Position numbers and translations under genes: made by a program
The notes under the pieces: generated by a model
Seen by the model: only the letters and a program-made list of their open reading frames with translations
Databases searched by the model: none
What the model was told of the DNA's origin: nothing
Shown: positions 1 to 7,818 of the stretch, piece after piece
How positions within the stretch are numbered: the stretch's first letter is position 1
How the letters are laid out: each line of letters begins with the position of its first letter
From: Parachlamydia acanthamoebae
Lineage (GTDB): Bacteria; Chlamydiota; Chlamydiia; Chlamydiales; Parachlamydiaceae
DNA length: 41,768 nucleotides
Assembly (NCBI RefSeq): GCF_000875975.1
Contig: NZ_BAWW01000063.1
Coordinates: 1 to 41,768, forward strand
Direction of reading: 5' to 3'

Positions 1-455
1 ATCTGGTGATATTTTGCACTTAGCAATGGGTCGATGTCCTTCAAATTTGGCAATGGCTCCCATCCCTTCATTCAAACCAAGTTCATACCATTTTCTCCCA
101 TGAGATGCACATTTAGAGCCTTGTAATGATTGAAATTCCATCCAAAGGAGAGTGTGCCATGTTTTCCAAATGAGCTGGAATAGGTGCGTTCCAAGGTTAG
201 AGGGGTCGAGGAGGGGATCACAAAATCCATATCGTGTTGCACAAAATCGCCTGTGACCACATTCACCATCCCCGCAACGATTCCACTCGGCAGGCCTAAA
301 AGGTTGGCAAAAGAAATGCGGCCATCACTGTCATCCGTCGTTGAGCGGGGAATTTTAACCACTTCGTTTGAGGGTTCAGGAGTGAGATCTTCTTCTGCCA
401 TTAAGGGGTTAAGGAGCACAATTAGGCTGGCTAGTAGATTTAGAAAAGATCTCAT
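1..455 (-). CDS. RHS-like exported protein, N-terminal part, possibly frameshifted, cut by left edge
   Basis: The reading frame starts at 455 behind a good ribosome site (GAGGGTGAC then ATG). It opens with a signal peptide (MRSFLNLLASLIVLLNPLMA), then a stretch typical of the N-terminus of RHS/YD-repeat proteins: GMVNVVTGDFVQHDMDF, then PLTLERTYSS and GWNFNHY at about residues 61-109. Such proteins are large secreted or surface toxins or adhesins. After residue 127 the frame hits TGA at 72-74. A different minus-strand frame, entered after the Leu codon just upstream, stays open from about position 79 to the window edge and reads like protein (NEGMGAIAKFEGHRP). That suggests a one- or two-base frameshift rather than a natural end, but 24 open codons are weak proof. 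It could be a decayed gene or a short standalone fragment. Confidence 0.6.
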
Positions 456-493
456 GTCACCCTCTTCAAAATAAAAATGAATAAAACAGAGGG

Positions 494-521
494 TTTATAT
501 TAAAATTGAAAATTGAGTCAA
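494..521 (-). promoter_or_regulatory. Sigma-70-type promoter for the RHS-like gene
   Basis: On the minus strand TTGACT (516-521) is followed after 16 bases by TATAAA (494-499). The start codon at 455 lies about 32 bases past the expected transcription start. Inferred from consensus and position only. Confidence 0.5.
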
Positions 522-651
522 TGTTTTTTTATAATTTTTCCTAAATTTACTTATTCGATGATGAAGTTTGTCTTTGTAAGCCAATTAAACTAGCAGCTAT
601 TTTTTTATAGATGCACACGTATAAAAATTTTTTAAGAATGATGTCTAAACA

Positions 652-1046
652 ATGCGTAAATGGGAAATGAACCCTAAATGGTTTAAGGACTATTTAGCTT
701 ATACTATGTCAAAATATGGGATGAGCTTGTACGTATTAGGGATGGCCGCGGAATTTGTCGAAGACGGAATTGCAGCAATGCTTTATGGCCCAAAACAGTC
801 ATTGCCACGGCTGCGCTTATGGCGATTTTAAAAGACCCACAAGCGATTGAAAGTACGACTAAGCATTGTCGCTTACCTTCTATCGTTGCAGATGCAGCGT
901 ATGAAATTTTGTTGAAAGACAGTCGGGAATGCACCGGCCATTTTTTTATTGATGAGGATATATTGCGCGATAAGGGGGTAACGGACTTTAGTCATTATGC
1001 CGTTTCTCCTGGTAATCCCTTAAAAGAAGATTTCTTTTTAGATTAA
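652..1046 (+). pseudogene. Short-chain dehydrogenase (HSDL2-like) remnant, 5'-truncated and frameshifted
   Basis: Two adjacent plus-strand frames together give the C-terminal half of a short-chain dehydrogenase. The first (652 to about 776) reads MNPKWFKDYLAYTMSKYGMSLY and LGMAAEFVEDGIA, including the family's YxxxK catalytic pair (Y-T-M-S-K). The second (from about 777) reads NALWPKTVIATAALMAILKD and ends with FFIDEDILRDKGVTDFSHYAVSPGNP. The junction needs one extra base near 775-777 to restore GIA-x-NALWPKT. The N-terminal Rossmann glycine motif and roughly the first 150 residues are absent. The match to hydroxysteroid dehydrogenase-like 2 type SDRs is from recognised motifs. I infer a dead gene; a 75-residue product from the internal ATG at 819 is unlikely to be functional. 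Confidence 0.78.
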
Positions 1047-1055
1047 AGGTTTACA

Positions 1056-2357
1056 CTAAGATGTAAATTCTACAGTTAAGCTTTCGGCGAAGGGGTTTTT
1101 AATGAAGATCTGCGGGGCTGTCTGGTGTTGTGCTTCACTAAAATCTTCCTTATAGTATTGGACACTTAGCTGATCTATTCCAGAAAGAGTTTGCAAAACT
1201 TTTTCGTTTGCTGAGCCCGTTAAACGATAAGCACTATCAGGTACTCTTATGTCTTCATTGCCGTATAAGCTTACATGAATGGGCTTATCGAATTCTTTAG
1301 CCAAAAGTTGAAGTATTTTGGCAATGTGCGGGAGATCAAAATTCGCAGAACAGTTAGCTCTTGTCACAACAATATGGATTTTAGGCACATGATGGAGACT
1401 TAAAAATTGGGTATTGGAGCAAAGTCCTTCTACGGAAGCTTCAACATCGTTGCGTAGATCTGTGAAATGATTATCTTCATTAAGAATGAGTTGTATGAAT
1501 TTGCCGGCGCCAAATAAATAAAATTGTCCGTTTTCTAACAAAGACTGCTTAGCATTAAAAATCGCTTGCCATCCAGAACCGTTGCTAATATTGATGTCGG
1601 TAAAGTCGATACTATGGATAATATCGTACATTTTTTCGGGTTCAATCCTAGAAATGCAACATGTGTTGATTGTTACTCCAGGAAGCTTATTGAGCATTTC
1701 TTCGAGCTTTTTGGCTCTTTCTTGATTAGGTGGGAGGAGATCAACAAAATCAATCGTAATATTTTTGAACCCCTTTAGAATCAACTTACCGAGGATAATT
1801 AAATCCTGCAGCAATCCTCCTGCTCCAAAGCTAGCTAGGCGAAGGGTGCCACTCTTATTTTCTATCCTTTTGTCGATACCGTCTACAATGATTTTCTCGA
1901 TTTCTTGTCGGTGATTGCGGGAAAAACAGTGGCATTCAGAAAATGGGGTTCCGATCAAATAGTTTTCTCCTCCCTCGATTCCCGTAAAATCCTGAGGATT
2001 AAGAAGAAATTCATTAAATCGTTTTTGCCATTTTTCAGGTGTTTCATTTTCAAAGGATCGTTGCAAACGTTTGGAGGCAGAAGAAGCTTTTGCCAATAAT
2101 CTGGGATCTTGTTGTGGGGGAATACGCTGTGAATCAGAGAGATTTTGAGGTTTAGGATTTACAATCAGTTTCTCAAAGGTGGAGGCAATTTGGCTTATAA
2201 TTGGGAGAAATTCAGCTCCAGCTATGAGCGTATGCACAATTCTATTTCTCCAATTTCCTTGAGTCGCTTTTTTACAATGTCCGGTAAAATTACCCCAAAG
2301 TAAAGCATTTTGCCAGGTGTAGCGGCTCTCATCAAGAGCATAATTAAAATCGGACAT
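1056..2357 (-). CDS. Chlamydial hypothetical protein with methyltransferase-like core
   Basis: Function not recognised with certainty; 433 residues. Residues 33-66 (QGNWRNRIVHTLIAGAEFLP and on) form a hydrophobic segment resembling the N-terminal module shared by many Parachlamydiaceae lineage-specific proteins. Residues 172-215 (LRLASFGAGGLLQDLII, then ITIDFVDLLPP) look like the first strand, glycine loop and acidic second strand of a Rossmann-type SAM-dependent methyltransferase. A further strand (MYDIIHSIDFTD) and ENGQFYLFGAG fit the later part of that fold. No substrate can be read from the sequence. The start has no strong ribosome site, though a weak purine stretch precedes it. It stands alone, with the GT8-like gene ending 122 bases upstream on the same strand. 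An alternative is a non-catalytic methyltransferase-fold effector. Confidence 0.7.
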   Translation of the reverse strand: MSDFNYALDESRYTWQNALLWGNFTGHCKKATQGNWRNRIVHTLIAGAEFLPIISQIASTFEKLIVNPKPQNLSDSQRIPPQQDPRLLAKASSASKRLQRSFENETPEKWQKRFNEFLLNPQDFTGIEGGENYLIGTPFSECHCFSRNHRQEIEKIIVDGIDKRIENKSGTLRLASFGAGGLLQDLIILGKLILKGFKNITIDFVDLLPPNQERAKKLEEMLNKLPGVTINTCCISRIEPEKMYDIIHSIDFTDINISNGSGWQAIFNAKQSLLENGQFYLFGAGKFIQLILNEDNHFTDLRNDVEASVEGLCSNTQFLSLHHVPKIHIVVTRANCSANFDLPHIAKILQLLAKEFDKPIHVSLYGNEDIRVPDSAYRLTGSANEKVLQTLSGIDQLSVQYYKEDFSEAQHQTAPQIFIKNPFAESLTVEFTS

Positions 2358-2479
2358 GCTATCTCCTTTTATGAAGGAAGAAAAGCTAATTATACGCTTA
2401 TTTTATATTAAAATCAATTTAATTAATTAGGCAAATTTCATTAGTGGGGAGGTTAATTTAAAAAATGAAATAGTGGCAA

Positions 2480-3289
2480 TTATTTTTTTATCATTAGACT
2501 ATTAGATCTTTTCAAATATTTTGAGCCTTCCGAGATTAAGGCTTTTTTACTTTTTAAGGCGTGCACAATGGCAGGGTTGATTACAAACGTGTTATAACGC
2601 ATATAATCTTTAAAGATCCACTCATGTCCATCTGGAAGCCTATCTTTATATTGAGCAGTCCAATCAGTGGCCCAAATGTCGAAATGGTTTTTAAGTAGAT
2701 GTTTTTCAATATCCCCGCATAGCATTTGAGCGGCGTAAGCCAATGGGGGTTCATCGGTAAGTAAAAAACCTTGTTCCGCAGCATATGTCCAAAAATCTTG
2801 TGCTAGCTCACATACCAGTTGAATGGCTTCTCTTTTAATAATAAAAAATCCACCGTTAATATTATAAACCTTCTCACTTGTGATTCCACAATCGTGCATC
2901 ATGCTCACATATTTTTCTAATGGACATTCCCACCAGGTTTTGCGTTCGGCCGGATAGGAGAGGTCGCATTCAAAAAATGTGTGGATGGGCGTGTCATTCA
3001 TCAATTCGAGAAGGTTAGGTGTATGTCGTACGAAAAAATTATCCGAATCTAGAAAGACAACATAATCATATTTTTGGTTGATAAACCATTTGAGAAAAGA
3101 GAATTTAAATAAGTAAAACTTTTTATCGAAGGAAGGCGTAATTATCGTTTGGGTTGCTCCTTGAATCGGCCGATCGCTAAAGGCAATAAAATCCTCTTCC
3201 ATTCCCACTTCTCGAAAGGAGTGAACAAGATTTTGTAACATAATTGCATATTCACCGTCACCTACCGACCAAAAGCAAATTTTCTTCAT
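2480..3289 (-). CDS. Glycosyltransferase, GT8-like
   Basis: A 269-residue soluble protein starting MKKICFWSVGDGEYA. Residues 74-87 (YDYVVFLDSDNFF) hold a DxD-type motif (D81-S-D83) after two hydrophobic strands, as in nucleotide-sugar-dependent glycosyltransferases of the GT8/glycogenin type, where it binds the metal and sugar nucleotide. VYNINGGFFIIKRE at about 140-153 matches the N-x-G-x-hydrophobic strand that follows in that family. There is no signal peptide or membrane segment, so it should act in the cytoplasm. GAGG sits 5 bases before the ATG. The gene begins 17 bases after the stop of the Tyr-rich exported protein gene, so the two are probably co-transcribed. The acceptor is unknown; glycan, lipid or protein are all possible. 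Confidence 0.75.
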   Translation of the reverse strand: MKKICFWSVGDGEYAIMLQNLVHSFREVGMEEDFIAFSDRPIQGATQTIITPSFDKKFYLFKFSFLKWFINQKYDYVVFLDSDNFFVRHTPNLLELMNDTPIHTFFECDLSYPAERKTWWECPLEKYVSMMHDCGITSEKVYNINGGFFIIKREAIQLVCELAQDFWTYAAEQGFLLTDEPPLAYAAQMLCGDIEKHLLKNHFDIWATDWTAQYKDRLPDGHEWIFKDYMRYNTFVINPAIVHALKSKKALISEGSKYLKRSNSLMIKK

Positions 3290-3306
3290 TTAAGCCTCTT
3301 TCATAT

Positions 3307-3657
3307 TCAATAGTAAGAAGGAACTGTATAAATGTCGTAATAGTAAGGAGAAGGGTTATAGGGATAAGAATAATAAATAGAAGGATAAGTATAACTGTAG
3401 GGATAAGTATAGTAATAAGCTGAAGAAGGATAATAAGGATAAACGTTATAGGAGGAAGAATAAGGGTAATGAAAATAAGGGGAATGGTACCCACGGTAAT
3501 AGCCTTTATTTTCATATCCACGCCCATGGCGATGATAACCAAAGTTTCGATTATTATGACCATGTCCGTCGCCATCCCGAGCTAAAGCTTCTGTGGCGTT
3601 AAACATATACATGCCAAATAAAAAGAAGAAAAATAAGCAAGATAAATACTTTTTCAT
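3307..3657 (-). CDS. Exported tyrosine-rich low-complexity protein
   Basis: I place the start at the ATG at 3657 because AAAGGAGG lies 5 bases upstream; the longer frame from 3678 would need a TTG and would include the ribosome site. The product is 116 residues: a signal peptide (MKKYLSCLFFFFLFGMYMF...ALA), then a short H/G/R/N-rich part, then about 60 residues dominated by tyrosine, proline and serine (PYYPSSAYYYTYPYSYTYP). I count 29 tyrosines in the mature part. No known domain. The composition suggests a disordered or aggregating envelope or extracellular protein, perhaps cross-linked through tyrosine. It is upstream of, and probably co-transcribed with, a GT8-like glycosyltransferase, and follows the candidate structured RNA at about 3706-3922. 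Coding is supported by signal peptide and ribosome site, not homology. Confidence 0.75.
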   Translation of the reverse strand: MKKYLSCLFFFFLFGMYMFNATEALARDGDGHGHNNRNFGYHRHGRGYENKGYYRGYHSPYFHYPYSSSYNVYPYYPSSAYYYTYPYSYTYPSIYYSYPYNPSPYYYDIYTVPSYY

Positions 3658-3705
3658 ATCCGCCTCCTTTGGCACCAAGGCGTTTCATGTTTCATTGCGA
3701 TCTTA

Positions 3706-3922
3706 TAAAAAAGCTGCAAACGCTCCGTCATCAGTTTTTGGTAAACTGTCACTTAAGGTTGGGTAAAAGCCTTAAATATGCTTTTGAGGATTACCTCCCT
3801 TTTCGAGTATAGCACTCAAAAAGGCCCATACCCTCTGGTGGGTGACGGGGGTTGGCTAAACCAACAATGCGTTTGCAGTAATTTCTATAGGCCAAAACCT
3901 CAATCAATCGTTCTATCTCTAT
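3706..3922 (-). ncRNA. Candidate stand-alone structured RNA with own promoter and terminator
   Basis: Transcription should start near 3922, downstream of the consensus promoter at 3929-3957. Minus-strand RNA can fold as nested helices. P1 is a perfect 10 bp (3869-3878 with 3714-3723, CTGCAAACGC/GCGTTTGCAG). P2 is 6 bp (3843-3848 with 3725-3730). Between them on the 5' side is a hairpin (3861-3865/3851-3855). Inside P2 are hairpins at 3825-3842, an 11 bp apical stem with 5-base loop (3814-3824/3798-3808), 3794-3797/3786-3789, 3780-3785/3765-3770, and 3743-3748/3732-3737. P1 is followed by C and six U (3707-3712), so P1 doubles as terminator. No open reading frame of note lies inside. An alternative pairing, 3886-3893 with 3823-3830 (8 bp), would compete with the apical stem. 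I do not recognise the family; a 6S-like RNA is one possibility by size, but the multibranched fold is not typical of 6S. Confidence 0.65.
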
Positions 3923-3928
3923 AATTTT

Positions 3929-3957
3929 ATTATATAATTAGAAGATTAATTTGTCAA
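3929..3957 (-). promoter_or_regulatory. Perfect consensus sigma-70 promoter
   Basis: Minus strand: TTGACA (3952-3957), exactly 17 bases, TATAAT (3929-3934). Both hexamers match the consensus completely, the best promoter seen in the window. The expected start is near 3922, about 43 bases before the closing helix of the structured RNA. The nearest downstream coding start (3657) is about 265 bases away, beyond a terminator-like helix. Confidence 0.85.
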
Positions 3958-4020
3958 ATTTTTATTATATCCTTTAACTCTTATGCAAAGAGAGAATTAA
4001 AATCCTCTCTTCTGCAAGAA

Positions 4021-4407
4021 TTAATAAGAGTAATCATAAAGTCCACTACTATCATCATAATAATAGGGATAGTAATAAGAAGAATCATAATAGGAATCAG
4101 AGGGATAGTAATTGTTGTAGTAGTAGTAAGGATATCCACCATATCCTCCACCCCACCAAGAGTAGTTGCGTCCTCCCCAGTCGCGATCCCAGCCTCCGTG
4201 ATGTCCTCCACCCCAATCTCCATGGTGACCGCCGCCACCCCATCCTCCGTGGCCTCCACCTCCGCCCCAGTGTCCACCACCACCACCGCCGTGACCGCCA
4301 CCGCCATGGCCGCCACCACCGCCGCCGTGTGCAGCTTGAAGTTGACTAAATCCAAAGGACATAACAACTAAAACAGCTAATAATAATAAATGCTTTATTG
4401 TTTTCAT
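4021..4407 (-). CDS. Exported Gly/His-rich protein with Tyr-rich tail
   Basis: 128 residues. A signal peptide (MKTIKHLLLLAVLVVMSFGF...QA) precedes about 50 residues made mostly of glycine, histidine and tryptophan (runs of GGGGGHGG and HHGDWGGG), then a Tyr/Asp/Ser-rich tail (YPYYYYNNYYPSDSYYDSSY) to the end. AAGGATCGTATT precedes the ATG, an acceptable ribosome site. The tail composition resembles the exported Tyr-rich protein at 3307-3657, so the two may have related roles in the envelope or outside the cell. His-rich Gly repeats could bind metal, which is inference only. It is preceded by a structured leader with its own promoter (4673-4701). No catalytic domain is visible. The G-rich strand raises local GC well above its neighbours, as repeat expansion would. 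Confidence 0.78.
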   Translation of the reverse strand: MKTIKHLLLLAVLVVMSFGFSQLQAAHGGGGGGHGGGGHGGGGGGHWGGGGGHGGWGGGGHHGDWGGGHHGGWDRDWGGRNYSWWGGGYGGYPYYYYNNYYPSDSYYDSSYYYPYYYDDSSGLYDYSY

Positions 4408-4667
4408 AATACGATCCTTTTTTTATAAATGAAAAGAATCATTGAGAAACAATCGATTTCTCAATCAACTAAGCTTAGCTCTAGTATTTAATGTATGAAG
4501 AAATTAGAAAGGTTTTGAGTATAAATTGAGGTAAAGAGTAAGAAGCCGCCTCATTCATAAAATACTAAAGCTAAGCTTCTGATTTTTATACCTTCTCTAT
4601 AGGAGAAGAATAAAAACAATAACTCCTTATGTTAAGGATGCTAATAGTATTACTATCAGCTTTTATA
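4408..4667 (-). ncRNA. Structured leader RNA or separate small RNA upstream of the Gly-rich gene
   Basis: A transcript starting near 4667 would carry four hairpins. They are a 9 bp hairpin at its 5' end (4652-4660/4640-4648), a 6 bp hairpin (4603-4608/4592-4597), a stem of about 30 bp (4549-4578 with 4471-4500, 48-base loop), and a perfect 9 bp hairpin (4457-4465/4441-4449). Read as minus-strand RNA, the first hairpin pairs throughout with one G-U, and the long stem has two mismatches and two G-U pairs. On the plus strand those wobbles become A-C mismatches. That asymmetry supports RNA made from the minus strand. No clear U-run ends it before the Gly-rich start codon at 4407, so a long 5' leader of that gene is at least as likely as a separate RNA. 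Confidence 0.5.
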
Positions 4668-4672
4668 ATTAC

Positions 4673-4701
4673 ATTTTATAGAATAATTAATAAAGTGTCA
4701 A
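4673..4701 (-). promoter_or_regulatory. Sigma-70 promoter for the structured leader / Gly-rich gene
   Basis: Minus strand: TTGACA (4696-4701), 17 bases, TAAAAT (4673-4678); TATAAA overlaps two bases earlier. It lies just past the end of ftsY and points toward the Gly-rich gene, giving a leader of about 260 bases. Confidence 0.6.
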
Positions 4702-4743
4702 ACAATTGATTAATTAATTATTAACATGCTTTATATAAGCCTT

Positions 4744-5673
4744 TTAAGAAAAAAGAGCATTTGTGAACTTTTCGGGATCAAATAGTTCTAAATCATCTAT
4801 TCCTTCCCCAATTCCGATTAATTTAACAGGAATTCCGAGTTGTTTGTGAATATTTACAACGATTCCCCCTTTGGATGTGCCATCTAGTTTCGTGAGGATG
4901 AGACCTGTAATCGGGGTGTAACGATTAAACACTTTGGCCTGATCAATCCCATTTTGTCCAGTTGTGGCATCGAGGACAAGGAGTGTTTCTTGCGGGCTTT
5001 CAGGATTGAATTTTTTGCAGGAACGCTTAATTTTTTCTAATTCTTGCATTAAATCAATTTTGGTTTGCAAGCGGCCTGCTGTGTCAACAATCACGACTTC
5101 AGCCTGGCGAGCTTTTGCTGCACTAAGGGCATCAAAAACGACAGCGGCGGGATCGCTTTTAGGAGCACCTTTCACAATATCAATCCCCAGCTTTTGAGCC
5201 CATACATCTAGTTGTTCAACAGCGGCAGCGCGAAAGGTATCGGCTGCGGCAACGAGCACTTTTTTTCCTTGGCTTTGAAAAAATTTAGCTAGTTTAGCCG
5301 TAGAGGTGGTTTTCCCGTTGCCATTGACTCCGACAATTAAAATCACAAGCGGTTCACTGCTGGAGGATATTTCCCTTAAAGGGGAGGCATGTTGATTTAA
5401 GACCTGTAAAATTTCTGTGCGGACAGAACTTAATAACTCATCTCCTTTTAGAGAAGAATTTTGTTGAGAAAGTTTTTTAACCTTTTCGGTTAACTCGATG
5501 GCCGTTTGAACACCTAAATCCGCCTCATATAGGAGTTGCTCAAGTTTTCCCCATGTTTCATCATCAATGGGACCTTGAAAAAGAGCGCGGATTTTATTGC
5601 CTAGAAGAGAGCCTGCGTGTGTTAACGCATTTTTCATTTTCTCAAATGAATTTTTTAAAAAATTAAAAGCCAT
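4744..5673 (-). CDS. ftsY: Signal recognition particle receptor FtsY
   Basis: FtsY is the membrane-associated GTPase that docks the signal recognition particle and nascent membrane proteins at the translocon. The 309-residue protein has the NG core: N domain about 1-105, P-loop GVNGNGKT (115-122), DTFRAA (145-150), DTAGR (197-201), and TKLDG (261-265) followed by TSKGG. The acidic N-terminal A domain found in E. coli FtsY is absent, giving the short form seen in many bacteria. The first residues (MAFNFLKNSFEKMKNAL) form an amphipathic helix able to bind lipid. GGGAAAG lies directly upstream of ATG. It diverges from sucC with an 88-base gap holding both promoters. Confidence 0.95.
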   Translation of the reverse strand: MAFNFLKNSFEKMKNALTHAGSLLGNKIRALFQGPIDDETWGKLEQLLYEADLGVQTAIELTEKVKKLSQQNSSLKGDELLSSVRTEILQVLNQHASPLREISSSSEPLVILIVGVNGNGKTTSTAKLAKFFQSQGKKVLVAAADTFRAAAVEQLDVWAQKLGIDIVKGAPKSDPAAVVFDALSAAKARQAEVVIVDTAGRLQTKIDLMQELEKIKRSCKKFNPESPQETLLVLDATTGQNGIDQAKVFNRYTPITGLILTKLDGTSKGGIVVNIHKQLGIPVKLIGIGEGIDDLELFDPEKFTNALFS

Positions 5674-5761
5674 CTTTCCCTATTGTTTACAAATGTGGTT
5701 AACTATTGCTAAGAAATGAGAATCTAGCACATAACGAAAAAAACGGAAAGGGGAAGAACGT

Positions 5762-6925
5762 ATGAATATTCATGAATTTCAAGCGAAAAACATTCTAAAA
5801 AAATACGGAGTGCCGATTTCAGACTATGCTGTTATTTCTAAACTAGAGCAACTTCCTCACGTTTTGGATCAGTTAAAATTAGATGAAGCTGTCCTAAAAA
5901 TACAGGTTCATGCAGGGGGAAGAGGCAAGGCGGGAGGCGTAAAAATTGCCAGAAGTCGAGAAGAGATCAGAGAAACTGCCAAGACTTTGCTGGGGATGAA
6001 ACTTGTAAATAACCAGACAGGTCCTGAAGGTGTTGTTGCACATCAAATTATCATTTCTCCATTAGTTGATGTGAAAAAAGAATATTATTTGGGAGCTATT
6101 ATTGACCGAAAAAAAGCGCAGGCGGTTTTAATTGCTTCTCCTGAGGGCGGCATGGACATCGAGGAAGTGGCCGAGAAATTTCCTGACAAGATAATGACCG
6201 TCCCCATCAGTTTTAATGGCGATTTAAAGCCATTTCAGCAATTAAAAATCTCTCAATTTATGGGATGGAAGGGGGACATTGCCAAGCAAGGGATGAGGTT
6301 GGCAAAAAACATCGCGAAAGCTTTTATCGAAACGGACGCTTCCTTACTAGAAATTAATCCCCTCGTATTGAATGCGCACGATGAACTCATTGCCTTAGAT
6401 GCCAAGCTCAGTGTCGATGAAAATGCGCTCTATCGTCAGCCAGAAATCGCTTCTTATTATGATCCCTCACAAATTCCTGCTAATGAAGCAGCGGCGAAAG
6501 AGTACGATCTTGCCTATGTGGCTCTAGACGGAGAAATCGGATGCATGGTCAATGGAGCCGGCTTAGCTATGGCAACGATGGATATTATTCACCATTATGG
6601 AGGCGCACCTGCTAATTTTCTCGATGTAGGAGGAGGGGCCACACAAGAAAAAGTGGCGGAAGGATTTAAGATTATTTTAGCCGATCCCAAAGTCAAGGCG
6701 ATCCTAGTCAATATCTTTGGTGGAATTATGAATTGTGTGACCCTAGCTGCGGGGATTATTTCGGCTGCTGGAGAACTGAACGTCACCGTTCCTCTAATCA
6801 TTCGAATGGAAGGAACGAATGTTGAAAAAGGCAAAAAAATGCTCCAAGATTCGGGAGTCAACATTGTAATTGCAGATAGTCTGGCAGAAGCTGCTGAAAA
6901 AGTTGTTGCGGCTGTAAAAAAGTAA
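5762..6925 (+). CDS. sucC: Succinyl-CoA synthetase beta subunit
   Basis: The beta subunit of succinate-CoA ligase, which with SucD interconverts succinyl-CoA plus NDP and succinate, CoA plus NTP in the TCA cycle. The 387-residue length is standard. An ATP-grasp domain occupies the N-terminal half (MNIHEFQAK start, [13 protein letters not shown] near residues 45-60). [13 protein letters not shown] and ALDAKLSVD carry the metal-binding region, and the C-terminal CoA-ligase part has GGGATQEKV and [21 protein letters not shown] precedes the ATG. sucD follows 14 bases after the stop, then a site-2 protease overlapping sucD, forming a three-gene unit. Confidence 0.97.
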   Translation: MNIHEFQAKNILKKYGVPISDYAVISKLEQLPHVLDQLKLDEAVLKIQVHAGGRGKAGGVKIARSREEIRETAKTLLGMKLVNNQTGPEGVVAHQIIISPLVDVKKEYYLGAIIDRKKAQAVLIASPEGGMDIEEVAEKFPDKIMTVPISFNGDLKPFQQLKISQFMGWKGDIAKQGMRLAKNIAKAFIETDASLLEINPLVLNAHDELIALDAKLSVDENALYRQPEIASYYDPSQIPANEAAAKEYDLAYVALDGEIGCMVNGAGLAMATMDIIHHYGGAPANFLDVGGGATQEKVAEGFKIILADPKVKAILVNIFGGIMNCVTLAAGIISAAGELNVTVPLIIRMEGTNVEKGKKMLQDSGVNIVIADSLAEAAEKVVAAVKK

Positions 6926-6939
6926 GGGAGATATTCTCA

Positions 6940-7818
6940 ATGTCAATTTTAGTTAATCGAAAGACCAAAGTGATTACACAGGGTATTACAGGCAAAGCCG
7001 GTAATTTTCATACAGAACAGTGCCTGCAATATGGTAGCCATTTTGTGGGTGGCGTAACGCCAGGAAAGGGTGGCCAAGAAACCCTTGGATTACCTGTTTT
7101 TGAAACGGTTTACGAAGCAAAAAAAGCGACACAATGTGATGCTTCCATGATTTTTGTTCCCCCTCCCTTTGCTGCAGATGCAATTTTGGAGGCAGAGGAT
7201 GCTGGTATTCCTCTTATCATTTGCATTACAGAAGGAATCCCTATCCGAGATATGCTGGAAGTTAGCTCGGTTATGCGAACCAGTAAAACCAGTCGCTTAA
7301 TCGGTCCCAATTGTCCAGGAATTATTACACCTGAAGAATGTAAGATTGGGATTATGCCAGGATATATTCACCGAAAAGGGAATATTGGAATCGTTTCCAG
7401 ATCGGGAACTTTAACGTATGAAGCTGTGTGGCAAACGACTCAACTTGGTCTCGGACAATCTAGTTGCGTAGGGATTGGGGGAGATCCCTTAAATGGCACG
7501 AATTTTATCGATATTTTGGAGCTATTTGAAAAAGATTCCGAAACAAACGCTATTCTACTCATTGGGGAAATCGGTGGAGAAGCCGAGGAACAGGCTGCGG
7601 AGTGGATCAAAGAGCATTGTACTAAACCCGTCGCGGCATTTATTGCAGGGACAATGGCCCCACCAGGACGAAGAATGGGGCATGCCGGAGCAATTGTTTC
7701 TGGAGGAAAAGGGACGGCACAAGGTAAAATAGAGGCACTCAAGAAAGCAGGAGTGCATGTGACAACTTCTCCAGCTGAAATGGGCAGTACAATTCACAAA
7801 GCGTTAAGGTCATCATGA
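6940..7818 (+). CDS. sucD: Succinyl-CoA synthetase alpha subunit
   Basis: The alpha subunit binds CoA and carries the phosphohistidine intermediate of succinyl-CoA synthetase. It has 292 residues, the usual size. The CoA-binding Rossmann part is at the start ([15 protein letters not shown]). [10 protein letters not shown] is near residue 123, SRSGTLTYE follows, and the active histidine is H248 in [18 protein letters not shown] sits before the ATG. Its stop codon overlaps the start of the next gene (ATGA at 7815-7818), so the downstream protease is probably translationally coupled. Confidence 0.97.
   Translation: MSILVNRKTKVITQGITGKAGNFHTEQCLQYGSHFVGGVTPGKGGQETLGLPVFETVYEAKKATQCDASMIFVPPPFAADAILEAEDAGIPLIICITEGIPIRDMLEVSSVMRTSKTSRLIGPNCPGIITPEECKIGIMPGYIHRKGNIGIVSRSGTLTYEAVWQTTQLGLGQSSCVGIGGDPLNGTNFIDILELFEKDSETNAILLIGEIGGEAEEQAAEWIKEHCTKPVAAFIAGTMAPPGRRMGHAGAIVSGGKGTAQGKIEALKKAGVHVTTSPAEMGSTIHKALRSS

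Noticed and set aside
3258-3575. Ile/Thr-rich frame over the Tyr-rich gene
   Set aside because: A shadow of TAY-rich codons in another frame; no ribosome site, and it runs into the glycosyltransferase gene.
3798-3824. Half-sites resembling the CIRCE heat-shock operator (TAGCACTC / GAGTGCTA)
   Set aside because: The spacing and second arm do not match CIRCE; the bases are explained by the apical stem of the structured RNA.
3981-4367. Second long minus-strand frame overlapping the Gly-rich gene
   Set aside because: It is a different frame of the same repetitive GGC/CAC-rich sequence; the Gly-rich frame has the signal peptide and ribosome site.
4549-4578. Possible 25-residue peptide starting inside the long stem
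   Set aside because: No ribosome site and the start codon lies in a paired region; too short to support as a gene.
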